9,920 nt of DNA from JAZDEL01 sp043820655 (GTDB lineage Archaea; Iainarchaeota; Iainarchaeia; Iainarchaeales; JAZDEL01), in assembly GCA_043820655.1 (NCBI GenBank), contig JBDRDO010000067.1:1-9920 (forward strand), given 5' to 3'. Below the pieces are notes generated by a model that was given only the letters and a program-made list of their open reading frames with translations, ran no database searches and was not told the DNA's origin. Each line of letters starts with the position of its first letter. Within the stretch, counting starts at the first letter, position 1. Shown piece after piece: positions 1-7,004 of this stretch. The position numbers were made by a program, and so were the translations under genes.

Positions 1-352
1 TGCCCTTTCCTTTTCCCGCGCGTTTCTCCCTCGCATCCCTTTCATCCCTGCGTGTCTCCTCCTTTAGCTGACAGTATATGCTCTCGGCAATCTCGTCATA
101 CTCCTGCTCTGTCTGCGGATAGCGGCTGTGCTTTTCGTGAAACCGTTCAATCTCGCCTGTGGCAAGTTCATCTGTGCGGTGCTGCATCTTCCTCTTAGTC
201 TGCTCGATTATTGCCGAGATTATCTGCCCCCTCTTCTCCGGGCTGACCTCCCCCTCGGGAATCCTGACATTGCCGCCATCCTCCTCTGCAGCCCCCTTTG
301 CGCCGCCCTCCTTTGAAAATCTCCTCAGCCTCCTCGGCAGCGGGTCAGCCAT
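1..352 (-). CDS. Charged soluble protein of unknown function, 3' end beyond the window
   Basis: Read on the minus strand from the ATG at 352-350, the frame stays open for 117 codons to the left edge with no stop, so the gene is partial. It begins MADPLPRRLRRFSKEGG, and is rich in Glu, Lys and Arg throughout. It has no hydrophobic stretch long enough for a membrane helix and no signal peptide, so it is probably cytosolic. Residues about 49-95 look helical and contain a His/Tyr-containing stretch, FHEKHSRYPQTEQEYDEI. Its ATG overlaps the last 8 bases of the membrane-protein gene at 345-1472, so the two are very likely in one operon and translationally coupled. No family was recognised. The reading frame is well supported by its length, its overlap with the neighbour and its sensible composition; the function is unknown. 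Confidence 0.72.
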   Translation of the reverse strand, partial: MADPLPRRLRRFSKEGGAKGAAEEDGGNVRIPEGEVSPEKRGQIISAIIEQTKRKMQHRTDELATGEIERFHEKHSRYPQTEQEYDEIAESIYCQLKEETRRDERDAREKRAGKGKG

Positions 353-1472
353 CCTGTTCACCCTGCTGTTCAAGCCTCTTGAGCTTCTCAATTATTTCCT
401 TTTTTACTTCTTCAACACTCTTCTGCGCGGAAGGATCCGCGCGTGATCCGTGCGCCTCGCTGTTGCTCGGCAGCACTTGCTCAGCAGCACTAGGCTTCAC
501 CACTACGGGCTTCACGCCAACAGGTTTCGGAGTTGGCTTTGCATCGGCAGGCGCAGGCTTCGGGATGGTGGCATTTGCAGGCTTCACTGCGGCAGGCTTC
601 GGCTGTAACGCCGCAGGCTTTGCCGGAGCAACAGGTTTAGGTGCCGGCTTCGGGGCAACAGGCATCGCCGCAGGTTTTCCCGCAGCAAATTTCGGCTGGA
701 CAACCGCGGGCTTAACTGCAACAGCGTCCTTCGGCCTGCCGAGTATATCTCCGATTGTCTTTCTGGCCGCAGGCACCGCCTTATCTGCGGGCTTTTCCAC
801 CGCCCTTTCCTCATGTGCCTTAAACACACTGTCCTTAACATCAACTGCCTTTGCGCTGCCCTGCATACCCTCAAGCACAAGCGGCTTCCTCACGGCAATA
901 GGCTTCGGCGCGGTCATCTGCACGGGCTTCGGTTCCTGTTTCACTTCAACAGGCTTCTTTTCCCCAACTGCGGGCCTCACTTCGGGTCTCTGCTTTGCAA
1001 GCCCGGCGCGCATTGCCGCAACCCTTTCCCCGCCAAGCGCCCCGACTGTCATAAACCCCCTGTCAAGCGTGGCCTTTTCCATTGCCTTGTCCGCGGCAAT
1101 CTTCCTGCTTACCTCTTTTTTTGGCACGGAAACAAGAACCATTGCACCCGCAAAAAACTTCCGCCTTACGGTAAGCACAAGCGCGGTGAACAAAAATGCG
1201 GCAACAAGCGTAACATAAAAGTGCTCGCGCATCCCTACTGACAGGACCTGCATAAACCCCAGCAAAAACGTGCTCCCTATAACCGCGATGCTGAACAATA
1301 GCCCTGCAACAATGCTCCACCCTGTCTTATACGGCTTCTCAAGCGACCTTATGTTCGGCCACCCTATCCTCAGGAAAAGATAGCCCGTGCTTATTGAGCC
1401 AAACAACAGACCCAGCCCGAAAATTGCATCCACAGCAAAATTTGCCCCCGCAATCAAAAAAACCACTGCCAC
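345..1472 (-). CDS. Membrane protein with long Pro/Ala/Lys-rich tail and C-terminal helix
   Basis: The protein has 375 residues with a GTG start at 1472-1470. The N-terminal third is membrane-embedded. Hydrophobic stretches lie at about residues 3-34 (long enough for one long or two short helices), 52-76 and 86-104, and a basic turn (VRRKF) follows the last. From about residue 165 to 345 the chain is low-complexity Pro/Ala/Lys/Val, with many KPA, PKP and VKP units, like flexible linkers in TonB- or TolA-type proteins. The last 25 residues (SVEEVKKEIIEKLKRLEQQG) should form a charged amphipathic or coiled-coil helix. I read this as a membrane anchor presenting a helix on a long tether, probably for protein contact. 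The N-terminal part (GYLFLRIGWP...GWSIVAGLLFS) weakly recalls DUF1616-type archaeal membrane proteins; this is untested. One copy of a 27-bp repeat is read through in frame as GSRADPSA. The gene overlaps the next minus-strand gene by 8 bases. Confidence 0.82.
   Translation of the reverse strand: MAVVFLIAGANFAVDAIFGLGLLFGSISTGYLFLRIGWPNIRSLEKPYKTGWSIVAGLLFSIAVIGSTFLLGFMQVLSVGMREHFYVTLVAAFLFTALVLTVRRKFFAGAMVLVSVPKKEVSRKIAADKAMEKATLDRGFMTVGALGGERVAAMRAGLAKQRPEVRPAVGEKKPVEVKQEPKPVQMTAPKPIAVRKPLVLEGMQGSAKAVDVKDSVFKAHEERAVEKPADKAVPAARKTIGDILGRPKDAVAVKPAVVQPKFAAGKPAAMPVAPKPAPKPVAPAKPAALQPKPAAVKPANATIPKPAPADAKPTPKPVGVKPVVVKPSAAEQVLPSNSEAHGSRADPSAQKSVEEVKKEIIEKLKRLEQQGEQDG
424..450 (+). repeat. 27-bp dispersed repeat, copy 1 (inside coding sequence)
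   Basis: This stretch is identical over 27 bases to 6777-6803, and the flanking bases differ on both sides. It contains a 7-bp inverted repeat, GCGCGGA (425-431) with TCCGCGC (436-442), around a 4-base AGGA loop, followed by GTGATCCG. It lies in the Pro/Ala/Lys-rich membrane-protein gene. On that gene's strand it is read in frame as GSRADPSA, in the tether just before the terminal helix, and does not break the frame. Two identical 27-mers are not expected by chance in 10 kb, so this looks like a small mobile or recombinogenic repeat. No other copy was noticed in the window. Confidence 0.85.
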
Positions 1473-1477
1473 TAAAG

Positions 1478-1486
1478 ATATTTATA
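1478..1486 (+). promoter_or_regulatory. TATA-like box for the 1509 gene
   Basis: The sequence ATATTTATA lies 23-31 bases before the ATG at 1509. That is where an archaeal TATA box sits when transcription begins at or next to the start codon. No Shine-Dalgarno sequence lies between it and the ATG, which fits a leaderless transcript. It shares the 36-base divergent spacer with the minus-strand promoter at 1493-1502. Confidence 0.6.
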
Positions 1487-1492
1487 GTAGTT

Positions 1493-1502
1493 AATAAATA
1501 TA
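1493..1502 (-). promoter_or_regulatory. TATA-like box for the minus-strand operon starting at 1472
   Basis: Read on the minus strand this is TATATTTATT, 21-30 bases before the GTG at 1472. The spacing again fits a leaderless archaeal transcript, and it supports the GTG as the real start. The two promoters interleave within 36 bases (1473-1508), so bound transcription factors would probably compete or be co-regulated. Confidence 0.6.
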
Positions 1503-1508
1503 CCTATA

Positions 1509-2045
1509 ATGCCTTTGAATTTTTTAATGGACATCCTGCTTTCCGTAATCTCCCTACTTTGGGGAAGCATCCTTGTTTCAATCCCCGCATTCATCCTTGT
1601 CGCAATCGCTTCATTCGCGCGCCGCAAAATTGCCACGCGCTACAAACTTGGCTGGCTTAAATCAGGCGCCATCGCCTCATACATATTGGTTTTGTTATTA
1701 ATATTTGTTTTGTATTACTCCCCGCTCCTTTTATCGCTCGGGCAGGAAACAGCGTACGCATACCCTGCGGAACTTGCCCCAAGCGCGGCGGAAAGCCTTT
1801 CGGCACTTGCACTCGGAGTCCTGCGCCTCTTCTTTATTGCCGTGGTCCTCACGACAATAATCATTCCCCTTGAAATACTCGGGGCAATAATTTTTGACGC
1901 GCTTGCCGCACGCTTTCCAAAACTTAACCACTGGGCGCTTACATATGCGGCAACACTTGCAGTTACATTCATCGCCGCGGTTTTGCTTATCTTCATTGTG
2001 CCATGGGCATTTGCGGGGATACTTTACTTCATATTTTACGGTTAG
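1509..2045 (+). CDS. Four-helix integral membrane protein, unknown function
   Basis: The protein has 178 residues and no recognised family. Hydrophobic segments at about residues 6-31, 51-76, 103-130 and 146-176 predict four membrane helices. A basic loop follows the first (ARRKIATRYKLGWLK), which by the positive-inside rule should face the cytoplasm. The loop between helices 2 and 3 (about 77-100, acidic and Ala/Ser-rich) would then be outside. The chain ends right after the last helix. The ATG at 1509 is favoured because a TATA-like box lies 23-31 bases upstream; a second ATG at 1527 would drop only six residues. The stop is 8 bases before the longest reading of the giant exported protein downstream, so the two may be co-transcribed, although the downstream gene may also have its own promoter. 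A role in exporting or anchoring the downstream protein is possible but rests only on adjacency. Confidence 0.8.
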   Translation: MPLNFLMDILLSVISLLWGSILVSIPAFILVAIASFARRKIATRYKLGWLKSGAIASYILVLLLIFVLYYSPLLLSLGQETAYAYPAELAPSAAESLSALALGVLRLFFIAVVLTTIIIPLEILGAIIFDALAARFPKLNHWALTYAATLAVTFIAAVLLIFIVPWAFAGILYFIFYG

Positions 2046-2054
2046 TTTAATATA
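2046..2054 (+). promoter_or_regulatory. Possible TATA-like box for the giant exported-protein gene
   Basis: TTTAATATA overlaps the first candidate ATG (2054) and lies 21-29 bases before the next in-frame ATG (2075). This spacing matches the other promoters in the window. If the box is used, the protein cannot start at 2054 on that transcript and would start at 2075 or at 2120. Read-through from the 1509 gene is also possible. Confidence 0.35.
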
Positions 2055-5000
2055 TGGAAAGGCAGTTGGTTGATATGGTTGTGGCGGGCATGGATGCGGG
2101 CTGGCGTGGCAAAACAGGGATGAAATTACTCTGCCTATTCATAATCTTCCTTATGCTTGAGAGTGTCTTTGCCTACCCTGTTCTTTTTCAGGATGCCGCG
2201 GATTCCGGCAGTGATGCAGGCGCAGATAGCGGCATGCCCGCAGGCACGGGAACAGATACTGGCGCAGGAACGGATACAGGCACGCCCCCCGAAACCGGCA
2301 CGCCCCTTGCTGAGGGAACCGATTCCTCCGCTTCAACTCTCCCCTCCACAGCAGAGCCAACCCTGATATCCTCAAATGAAACAGGGAGCAGTGCAGATGA
2401 GCTTTACCGCAGTGACAAACCCTGCGAAACCTCCGCGCTGACTGAGAAGGAGGCGCAGAACATAAAGCAGTTACTGCAGGACGGTTATGTGGGAAGGGAA
2501 ATTGGCTCCGACGCGCCCGCGGATACAGACAGGGACACGCTTGAACAGAATAAAGTCGTTATAACAGACCCGGGCCGCGTTTTGGGGGAGCAGAAAAGTG
2601 AAATTGGCAAGGATGAAAAGCCGCCCGCCGCAATTATTGAACAGCCGAATGAAAAGTTCGAGCCGTGGGAAATGTCCCATTTCCTCAACAACACAATCGA
2701 GGGGCCTTTCGCATACGGCCTTGTTATTGAGGACACGCTCCGCGCAGGCCGCTGCAAAGAGTGGAGCGACCCGGACTGTGCGCTTACAGGGGGGAATTTA
2801 AAGTACCGCAATTCGGGCGCGGGAATAAAGGCTGACTTTGTGAATGTTTACAAAAGCTTTCAGAATGTCTGGGACGGGGGGGAATCGCTGACAACATTTT
2901 CGGAGGAGGAAAATGAAATCCTGCGCGCGGGATTTGAGCAGGAGGATAAGGAAAATTTTGATATGAAGGTTGCAAAGCGCCTTGAAAGCGATTTGCTTGA
3001 AAACAGCATAAAGACAGACTTATTTGAGGCAAAGCTCGCTACAAACTGCACATCCTCCTCATGTGTGCTCTCCACATACAGCATGTTTGACAAGTACTTC
3101 AATTCCTGGATGAGCGGGGAAATGACGGTAAGCAATTTCGGCCCGACAGTATGGTTCCAGATGAGGAAGCTCTTCGGCTGGACAGGCAGGCGCGGAATAC
3201 TGAGCAGTGCGCTTGAGAAGCAGTTCGACAAGCTGAGGCAGACGTTCCAATCCCCCGGATCCTGGCTGAGCAACAAGCGCATGGCGAGGATGCAGACCAA
3301 CATTGACAAGTACGGCCACAGGGACTTCTTCAACTCGCTTACCAATGCGGGCGACAGCCCCGACTCGCCGATTGCCCTGACTTCGGGATTCCAGAGCTGG
3401 TGGGCCAAGATGTCCTCGCCGGGGGCAGACAGCTACCTTGACACAATAAAATCCCTTGAAAGGAAGCGCGCCTTTGTGGAGGCTGTGAAGGACATGCGCA
3501 GTTTCTTCAGGGCGGGCGAGGCAAACACGCAGATGGCGCAGACAATTTATGACAATGCAGCCAGGCAGTTCGGCGAGAACAGCCCTGTTGCAAAGCAGGC
3601 ATATGTGGATTACGGCAGGCAGTTCGCGCGCTGGCTGAACCAGATTGATGATTCGGAAACAAGGTTCGATGCGGTTTGGTGGATGACAAGAAACCCTTTC
3701 TCGCAGTTCTACAATTACGGGGTAAAGCCTGTCGGCTCGGGCGAGGTTATAGACCTCTATTACGACCCGAGGCACATGCGCAGGATTCTTGACAAGTTCG
3801 TTGACACCGGGGACTGGACGGGTTTCGAGAGTCAGCGGAACCTCTATCAGAGCGCATATGAAACCGTTAAGACAAGTGTAGGTGATGACACAGGCTGGCT
3901 GAAACTTTACAAATTTGATGTTGCAAAGGCGGACAAGGCATATTCCGTGCACACAAGCGAGCTTGATAAGTTTGTGGGGGCATTGCACGAGGATTTGTGG
4001 GTGAATGTGCCGCAGAGGGGATGGATGCAGCTTAACAGCGGCACGGCAGACCTTGTCAAGGCTTCAAACATGCCGGAAATTGAGCTCTTCCGCGGCGGCT
4101 GGACGGAAGCGGGCGCACTGACACCAGAGAGCCTTACAGGCAGAATTACTAACGCAAGGATAAGGAACAACAGCAAGGTAATTAATTTCAACATGGATCA
4201 GATGCTCGGCACCCTGCGCGAGCGCAACTGGGTGTCAAGGCGGTACTGGAGCGCGCTTGACAAATTAATGGCGCAGGAAGACGAACTTATGAAGTCCTAC
4301 TTCAGCATAAAGGGCGGAATAAAATGGACGACCTATCCCTTCGGCTACTGGTGGGTCAAGAAAGGGTTTGGCATTGAAAGCATTTCACAGTATCAACTGC
4401 CCGACACATGGAAGGAGCTTACGGCATACACAGGAGAGGCGGATGTTTATAATGATGCGTATGTTGATTTCTTCGCAAACGCCGGCTCTGATCAGGGGGA
4501 TATTTTCATTCAGGTGCTTAATCACCTGCCATGGAAATATGTGCTTGACAAGCTCTCCGATAATTTCAACCCGGCAAAGGGCGTTTATGACATGCTCACA
4601 AAGAACGAACTGCGCAGTGAAGTGGAAGACCTTGCAATTTACTCCACAACATCCGAGACGTGCGAGGGATGTTCCCTAACTTTAAAAAGCACAGGCCTTG
4701 AGGACTTCTCCCCCTACTTTTTTGTTGACAAGCCGATAGACAATTACATCCTTGAGGACACGCGCACAGATGAGGCAAAAAAGATGGGTCAGACAATAGT
4801 GCTTTTCGCGCACCACACAAACCTGAAGGGCGAGACAAGCGGGGACAATACAATTGAAGGGGGGGAAATAAACCTTGCTTCGGCAAAACAGGATGAAACA
4901 ACATGCAGTGACGCATTGCGAAAGCTCTTCTCCGAGGCGCCTGTCGGCATTCCGTTTTATGATATTCCTCCCGAGGCGTGGGAGCGCCTTGGCCCGGCGG

Positions 5001-6799
5001 CAGGCGGCCTGCTTGGGGGAATGGAATCAATCTCCTACGGCATGTTCTTCTGGAGCGGAATATTCAGCAGTATCGCAATTCAGGTTCTTATAGCGCCGAA
5101 GCTTCAGGACTGCGTGGATTACGAGGAGGGGTATTACGTGCATTACTTCATCCCCACGCGTGAGGAGGAGGCAAAATCGGGCGAGGATGCCGCGGAAATT
5201 TCCACAAAGAAGGTGCAGAACTTTGTCGGGGATTTGAAGGAAAGGTTTGAGGCGGGCTTCTCAGGGGAGGATGACACATTCACAAAGCGCGCGGTTGAAG
5301 GGATTGGAAATGAGATTGACAATTTTGTCAGCAATGCTGAGGACAACGACATTGTGCAGGCAACATTGACCCTACAGGGCAACAGCAGCGGCCAGCTTAC
5401 GGGCAGGCAGTTGTTTTACTTCTGGTGCGGCGAAGGATGCGAGATGCACGCCTCCGAGTATAAAACGCAGGGCAAGTCCGTGACAAAGGATTCCGAAACA
5501 GGCATCGGCATTGAGTTTGACTTTGCGGGCGACAAACTTATGCGCGACGGCGAAGCAATAGTAAGCACGCCCGACTTCACGCGCATGGCTGATGTCTTCA
5601 ATGCCTCCGGTCCCTTCCAGGCAATTCCGAGGCGCCTTACAATTGCCTGCGCAACACCCTCGGAAAAGACAACGCTTGAAATAAACACGCGCGGCGATGC
5701 GGTTGTCCTTGACCCTGAGCTTGAGGAGTGCATAAGGGCGGGCGTGCTTGCGCAGACAGGCCTGCCCCTTGAAAGCACCTCGCTTGAGCAGACATTCGGC
5801 GCGGTTAATATGATTGTCAGCACAACCCATCCCGTGATAAAGCCCACAGGGGACAGCATTCTTGCCGAGGGGCTGCCGCGCAGGATTGCGGAAGGCGCGG
5901 ATTCACGGCTTTACCTGCAGGCGGATAATGTGCTGAGGCTTTCAAAATCAAATGACGGCATTAACGATGTCGGGAAACTGAAATCAATAATCTTCGAGCA
6001 CGGCTCCATGGTTGTGAAGCCCAATGGCTGCATAATAGTCTGGCTCAGGCACCACGCTGCGGGCGTGCTTGAACAGAATGATGCGGAAGCCCTGCGTACC
6101 TCCTTAACGGAATCCAAGAATCCGGAAACAGGGTGCGATGAGCCGGCACTTGACTTTGAGGTTATTGGGAACGAGGGCTCGGATTTTTCGCAGGCAAAGG
6201 TTGAAAATTTCAACACATCCCTCGAACGTTTAGGCCCCTTCCAGGTTTTTGAAACCCCTGAAAACAGGTATGTGCTCTACAGCGGTCCTGCACCTGCATG
6301 TGAACCCTTCATGCGCGTAATAGACAAGGCAACAGGCAAGTTCACGGATTACGCAATGAACAATATTCAGCCAACCCCCACTGGAATCAAGTTCACTGAT
6401 GCGGATGGGACTGAACACACCCTTGACTTCAAATCAAAGGATGGCGTGCCGATGGTTGCGTTTGACGGAGATGAGGACACTTTGCTGAATGCACAGGGAA
6501 GGAACGGCGCCTTCTGGTACGACCCTGAGAAAGGATTGTGGTATGCCGAGAACGCCCAGCTCCTGCCTTTGCTTGAGGCATTCCGCGAGGGCATTGCAAC
6601 AAAGGTCGGCCCGAATGGAGAGGTAACCTCCACGGCAAGCGGCAATGTGCTTAACCTCAATGTGGGGGACGGTTCGGCAAACCTCCTTGACCTGCCTTCT
6701 CTCCCTGAACAGCCCGCCGCGCTGCTGCTTTTCATTGTTTCAATAGTGTGCGCCATGGCGGCGATAAGGGTTTACATGCGCGGAAGGATCCGCGCGTGA
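2054..6799 (+). CDS. Giant exported, C-terminally anchored protein of unknown function
   Basis: The open frame gives 1581 residues. A clear signal peptide begins at residue 23 (MKLLCLFIIFLML, then SVFA before YP), with likely cleavage after Ala40. The true start may therefore be 2075 (residue 8, matching a TATA-like box) or 2120 (residue 23). A Gly/Thr/Asp-rich linker spans about 50-92. A long Trp/Tyr-rich, mostly helical-looking region follows to about 900. There is a hydrophobic stretch at about 981-1015, then a more strand-like C-terminal third. A terminal helix at about 1555-1574 is followed by a basic tail (RVYMRGRIRA). Sixteen cysteines lie outside the signal peptide and anchor, and several Asn-X-Ser/Thr sites occur, as expected for a disulfide-bonded, possibly glycosylated surface protein. 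I recognised no enzyme motif or family. The last codons and stop lie within a 27-bp repeat. Codon use looks like that of its neighbours, and there is no sign of a frameshift. Confidence 0.88.
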   Translation: MERQLVDMVVAGMDAGWRGKTGMKLLCLFIIFLMLESVFAYPVLFQDAADSGSDAGADSGMPAGTGTDTGAGTDTGTPPETGTPLAEGTDSSASTLPSTAEPTLISSNETGSSADELYRSDKPCETSALTEKEAQNIKQLLQDGYVGREIGSDAPADTDRDTLEQNKVVITDPGRVLGEQKSEIGKDEKPPAAIIEQPNEKFEPWEMSHFLNNTIEGPFAYGLVIEDTLRAGRCKEWSDPDCALTGGNLKYRNSGAGIKADFVNVYKSFQNVWDGGESLTTFSEEENEILRAGFEQEDKENFDMKVAKRLESDLLENSIKTDLFEAKLATNCTSSSCVLSTYSMFDKYFNSWMSGEMTVSNFGPTVWFQMRKLFGWTGRRGILSSALEKQFDKLRQTFQSPGSWLSNKRMARMQTNIDKYGHRDFFNSLTNAGDSPDSPIALTSGFQSWWAKMSSPGADSYLDTIKSLERKRAFVEAVKDMRSFFRAGEANTQMAQTIYDNAARQFGENSPVAKQAYVDYGRQFARWLNQIDDSETRFDAVWWMTRNPFSQFYNYGVKPVGSGEVIDLYYDPRHMRRILDKFVDTGDWTGFESQRNLYQSAYETVKTSVGDDTGWLKLYKFDVAKADKAYSVHTSELDKFVGALHEDLWVNVPQRGWMQLNSGTADLVKASNMPEIELFRGGWTEAGALTPESLTGRITNARIRNNSKVINFNMDQMLGTLRERNWVSRRYWSALDKLMAQEDELMKSYFSIKGGIKWTTYPFGYWWVKKGFGIESISQYQLPDTWKELTAYTGEADVYNDAYVDFFANAGSDQGDIFIQVLNHLPWKYVLDKLSDNFNPAKGVYDMLTKNELRSEVEDLAIYSTTSETCEGCSLTLKSTGLEDFSPYFFVDKPIDNYILEDTRTDEAKKMGQTIVLFAHHTNLKGETSGDNTIEGGEINLASAKQDETTCSDALRKLFSEAPVGIPFYDIPPEAWERLGPAAGGLLGGMESISYGMFFWSGIFSSIAIQVLIAPKLQDCVDYEEGYYVHYFIPTREEEAKSGEDAAEISTKKVQNFVGDLKERFEAGFSGEDDTFTKRAVEGIGNEIDNFVSNAEDNDIVQATLTLQGNSSGQLTGRQLFYFWCGEGCEMHASEYKTQGKSVTKDSETGIGIEFDFAGDKLMRDGEAIVSTPDFTRMADVFNASGPFQAIPRRLTIACATPSEKTTLEINTRGDAVVLDPELEECIRAGVLAQTGLPLESTSLEQTFGAVNMIVSTTHPVIKPTGDSILAEGLPRRIAEGADSRLYLQADNVLRLSKSNDGINDVGKLKSIIFEHGSMVVKPNGCIIVWLRHHAAGVLEQNDAEALRTSLTESKNPETGCDEPALDFEVIGNEGSDFSQAKVENFNTSLERLGPFQVFETPENRYVLYSGPAPACEPFMRVIDKATGKFTDYAMNNIQPTPTGIKFTDADGTEHTLDFKSKDGVPMVAFDGDEDTLLNAQGRNGAFWYDPEKGLWYAENAQLLPLLEAFREGIATKVGPNGEVTSTASGNVLNLNVGDGSANLLDLPSLPEQPAALLLFIVSIVCAMAAIRVYMRGRIRA

Positions 6800-6803
6800 T
6801 CCG
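6777..6803 (+). repeat. 27-bp dispersed repeat, copy 2 (spans a stop codon)
   Basis: This is identical to 424-450. It encodes the last residues (RGRIRA) and the TGA stop of the giant exported protein, so that gene's tail may come from the repeat. The inverted repeat is GCGCGGA (6778-6784) with TCCGCGC (6789-6795) around AGGA. It sits 6 bases before the hairpin nest at 6810-6930. Whether the repeat and the nest form one element cannot be told here, because copy 1 is not followed by a similar nest. Confidence 0.85.
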
Positions 6804-6809
6804 CACGTC

Positions 6810-6930
6810 GGGCTGCCTGCGCTATTTTGCCTGCCCTATTTTGGCTCGCGCCAAAATGGGCGCAATTGGCTGCGCCAATTAGCGCGGCAAAATGCGCGCA
6901 TTCGGCTCAAGCCGAATAGCGCGGCAGCCC
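6810..6930. repeat. 121-bp nested palindromic element with covarying arms
   Basis: Almost every base can pair. The outer stem is GGGCTGCC (6810-6817) with GGCAGCCC (6923-6930). Inside it is a 12-bp stem: GCGC at 6819-6822 plus ATTTTGCC at 6824-6831, paired with GGCAAAAT at 6886-6893 plus GCGC at 6894-6897, with T6823 bulged. This encloses a sister 12-bp hairpin: GCCC at 6833-6836 plus ATTTTGGC at 6838-6845, paired with 6850-6861, with T6837 bulged. AATTGGC-TGC-GCCAATT (6864-6880) and ATTCGGC-TCAA-GCCGAAT (6900-6917) are two further hairpins with bulged A. The arms are paralogous copies, and their differences are compensated on the opposite strand. The element lies between convergent genes. 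It could be a bidirectional terminator, a structured 3' UTR or RNA, or a REP/MITE-like repeat. The palindrome is seen directly; its role is inferred. Confidence 0.8.
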
Positions 6931-7004
6931 ATAAATGCCATGCCAAAACTCACGCAGACAACCCCATTGCGCAGGCGCGCAAATCTTTGCTGAAATTGCG
7001 TGCG
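6931..7004. other. Rest of the convergent intergenic spacer
   Basis: No gene is seen here. A weak hairpin, ATTGCGC (6966-6972) with GCGCAAAT (6977-6984, one bulged A), echoes the GCGC/AAT style of the neighbouring element. It could be a worn arm or a 3' end structure for the minus-strand gene that stops at 7005. No clear T-run terminator is present. Confidence 0.3.

Noticed and set aside
298..1218. 306-residue plus-strand open frame
   Set aside because: It lies opposite the Pro/Ala/Lys-rich membrane gene. Its Gly/Phe/Thr-rich content is just the complement of that biased coding sequence, and it has no promoter or plausible start.
345..1472. TonB or TolA homologue
   Set aside because: Only the Pro/Ala/Lys-rich tether is similar, which is a composition effect. 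The several membrane helices at the N-terminus and the lack of a TonB C-terminal domain argue against it.
3059..3988. 309-residue minus-strand open frame inside the giant gene
   Set aside because: It is antisense to a long coding frame with even codon use; its composition is unlike a real protein and no promoter precedes it.
6810..6930. tRNA gene or CRISPR repeats as explanation of the hairpin nest
   Set aside because: There is no anticodon arm, T-loop motif or acceptor end of tRNA form. The repeats differ in length and have no spacers of equal size, so this is not a CRISPR array.
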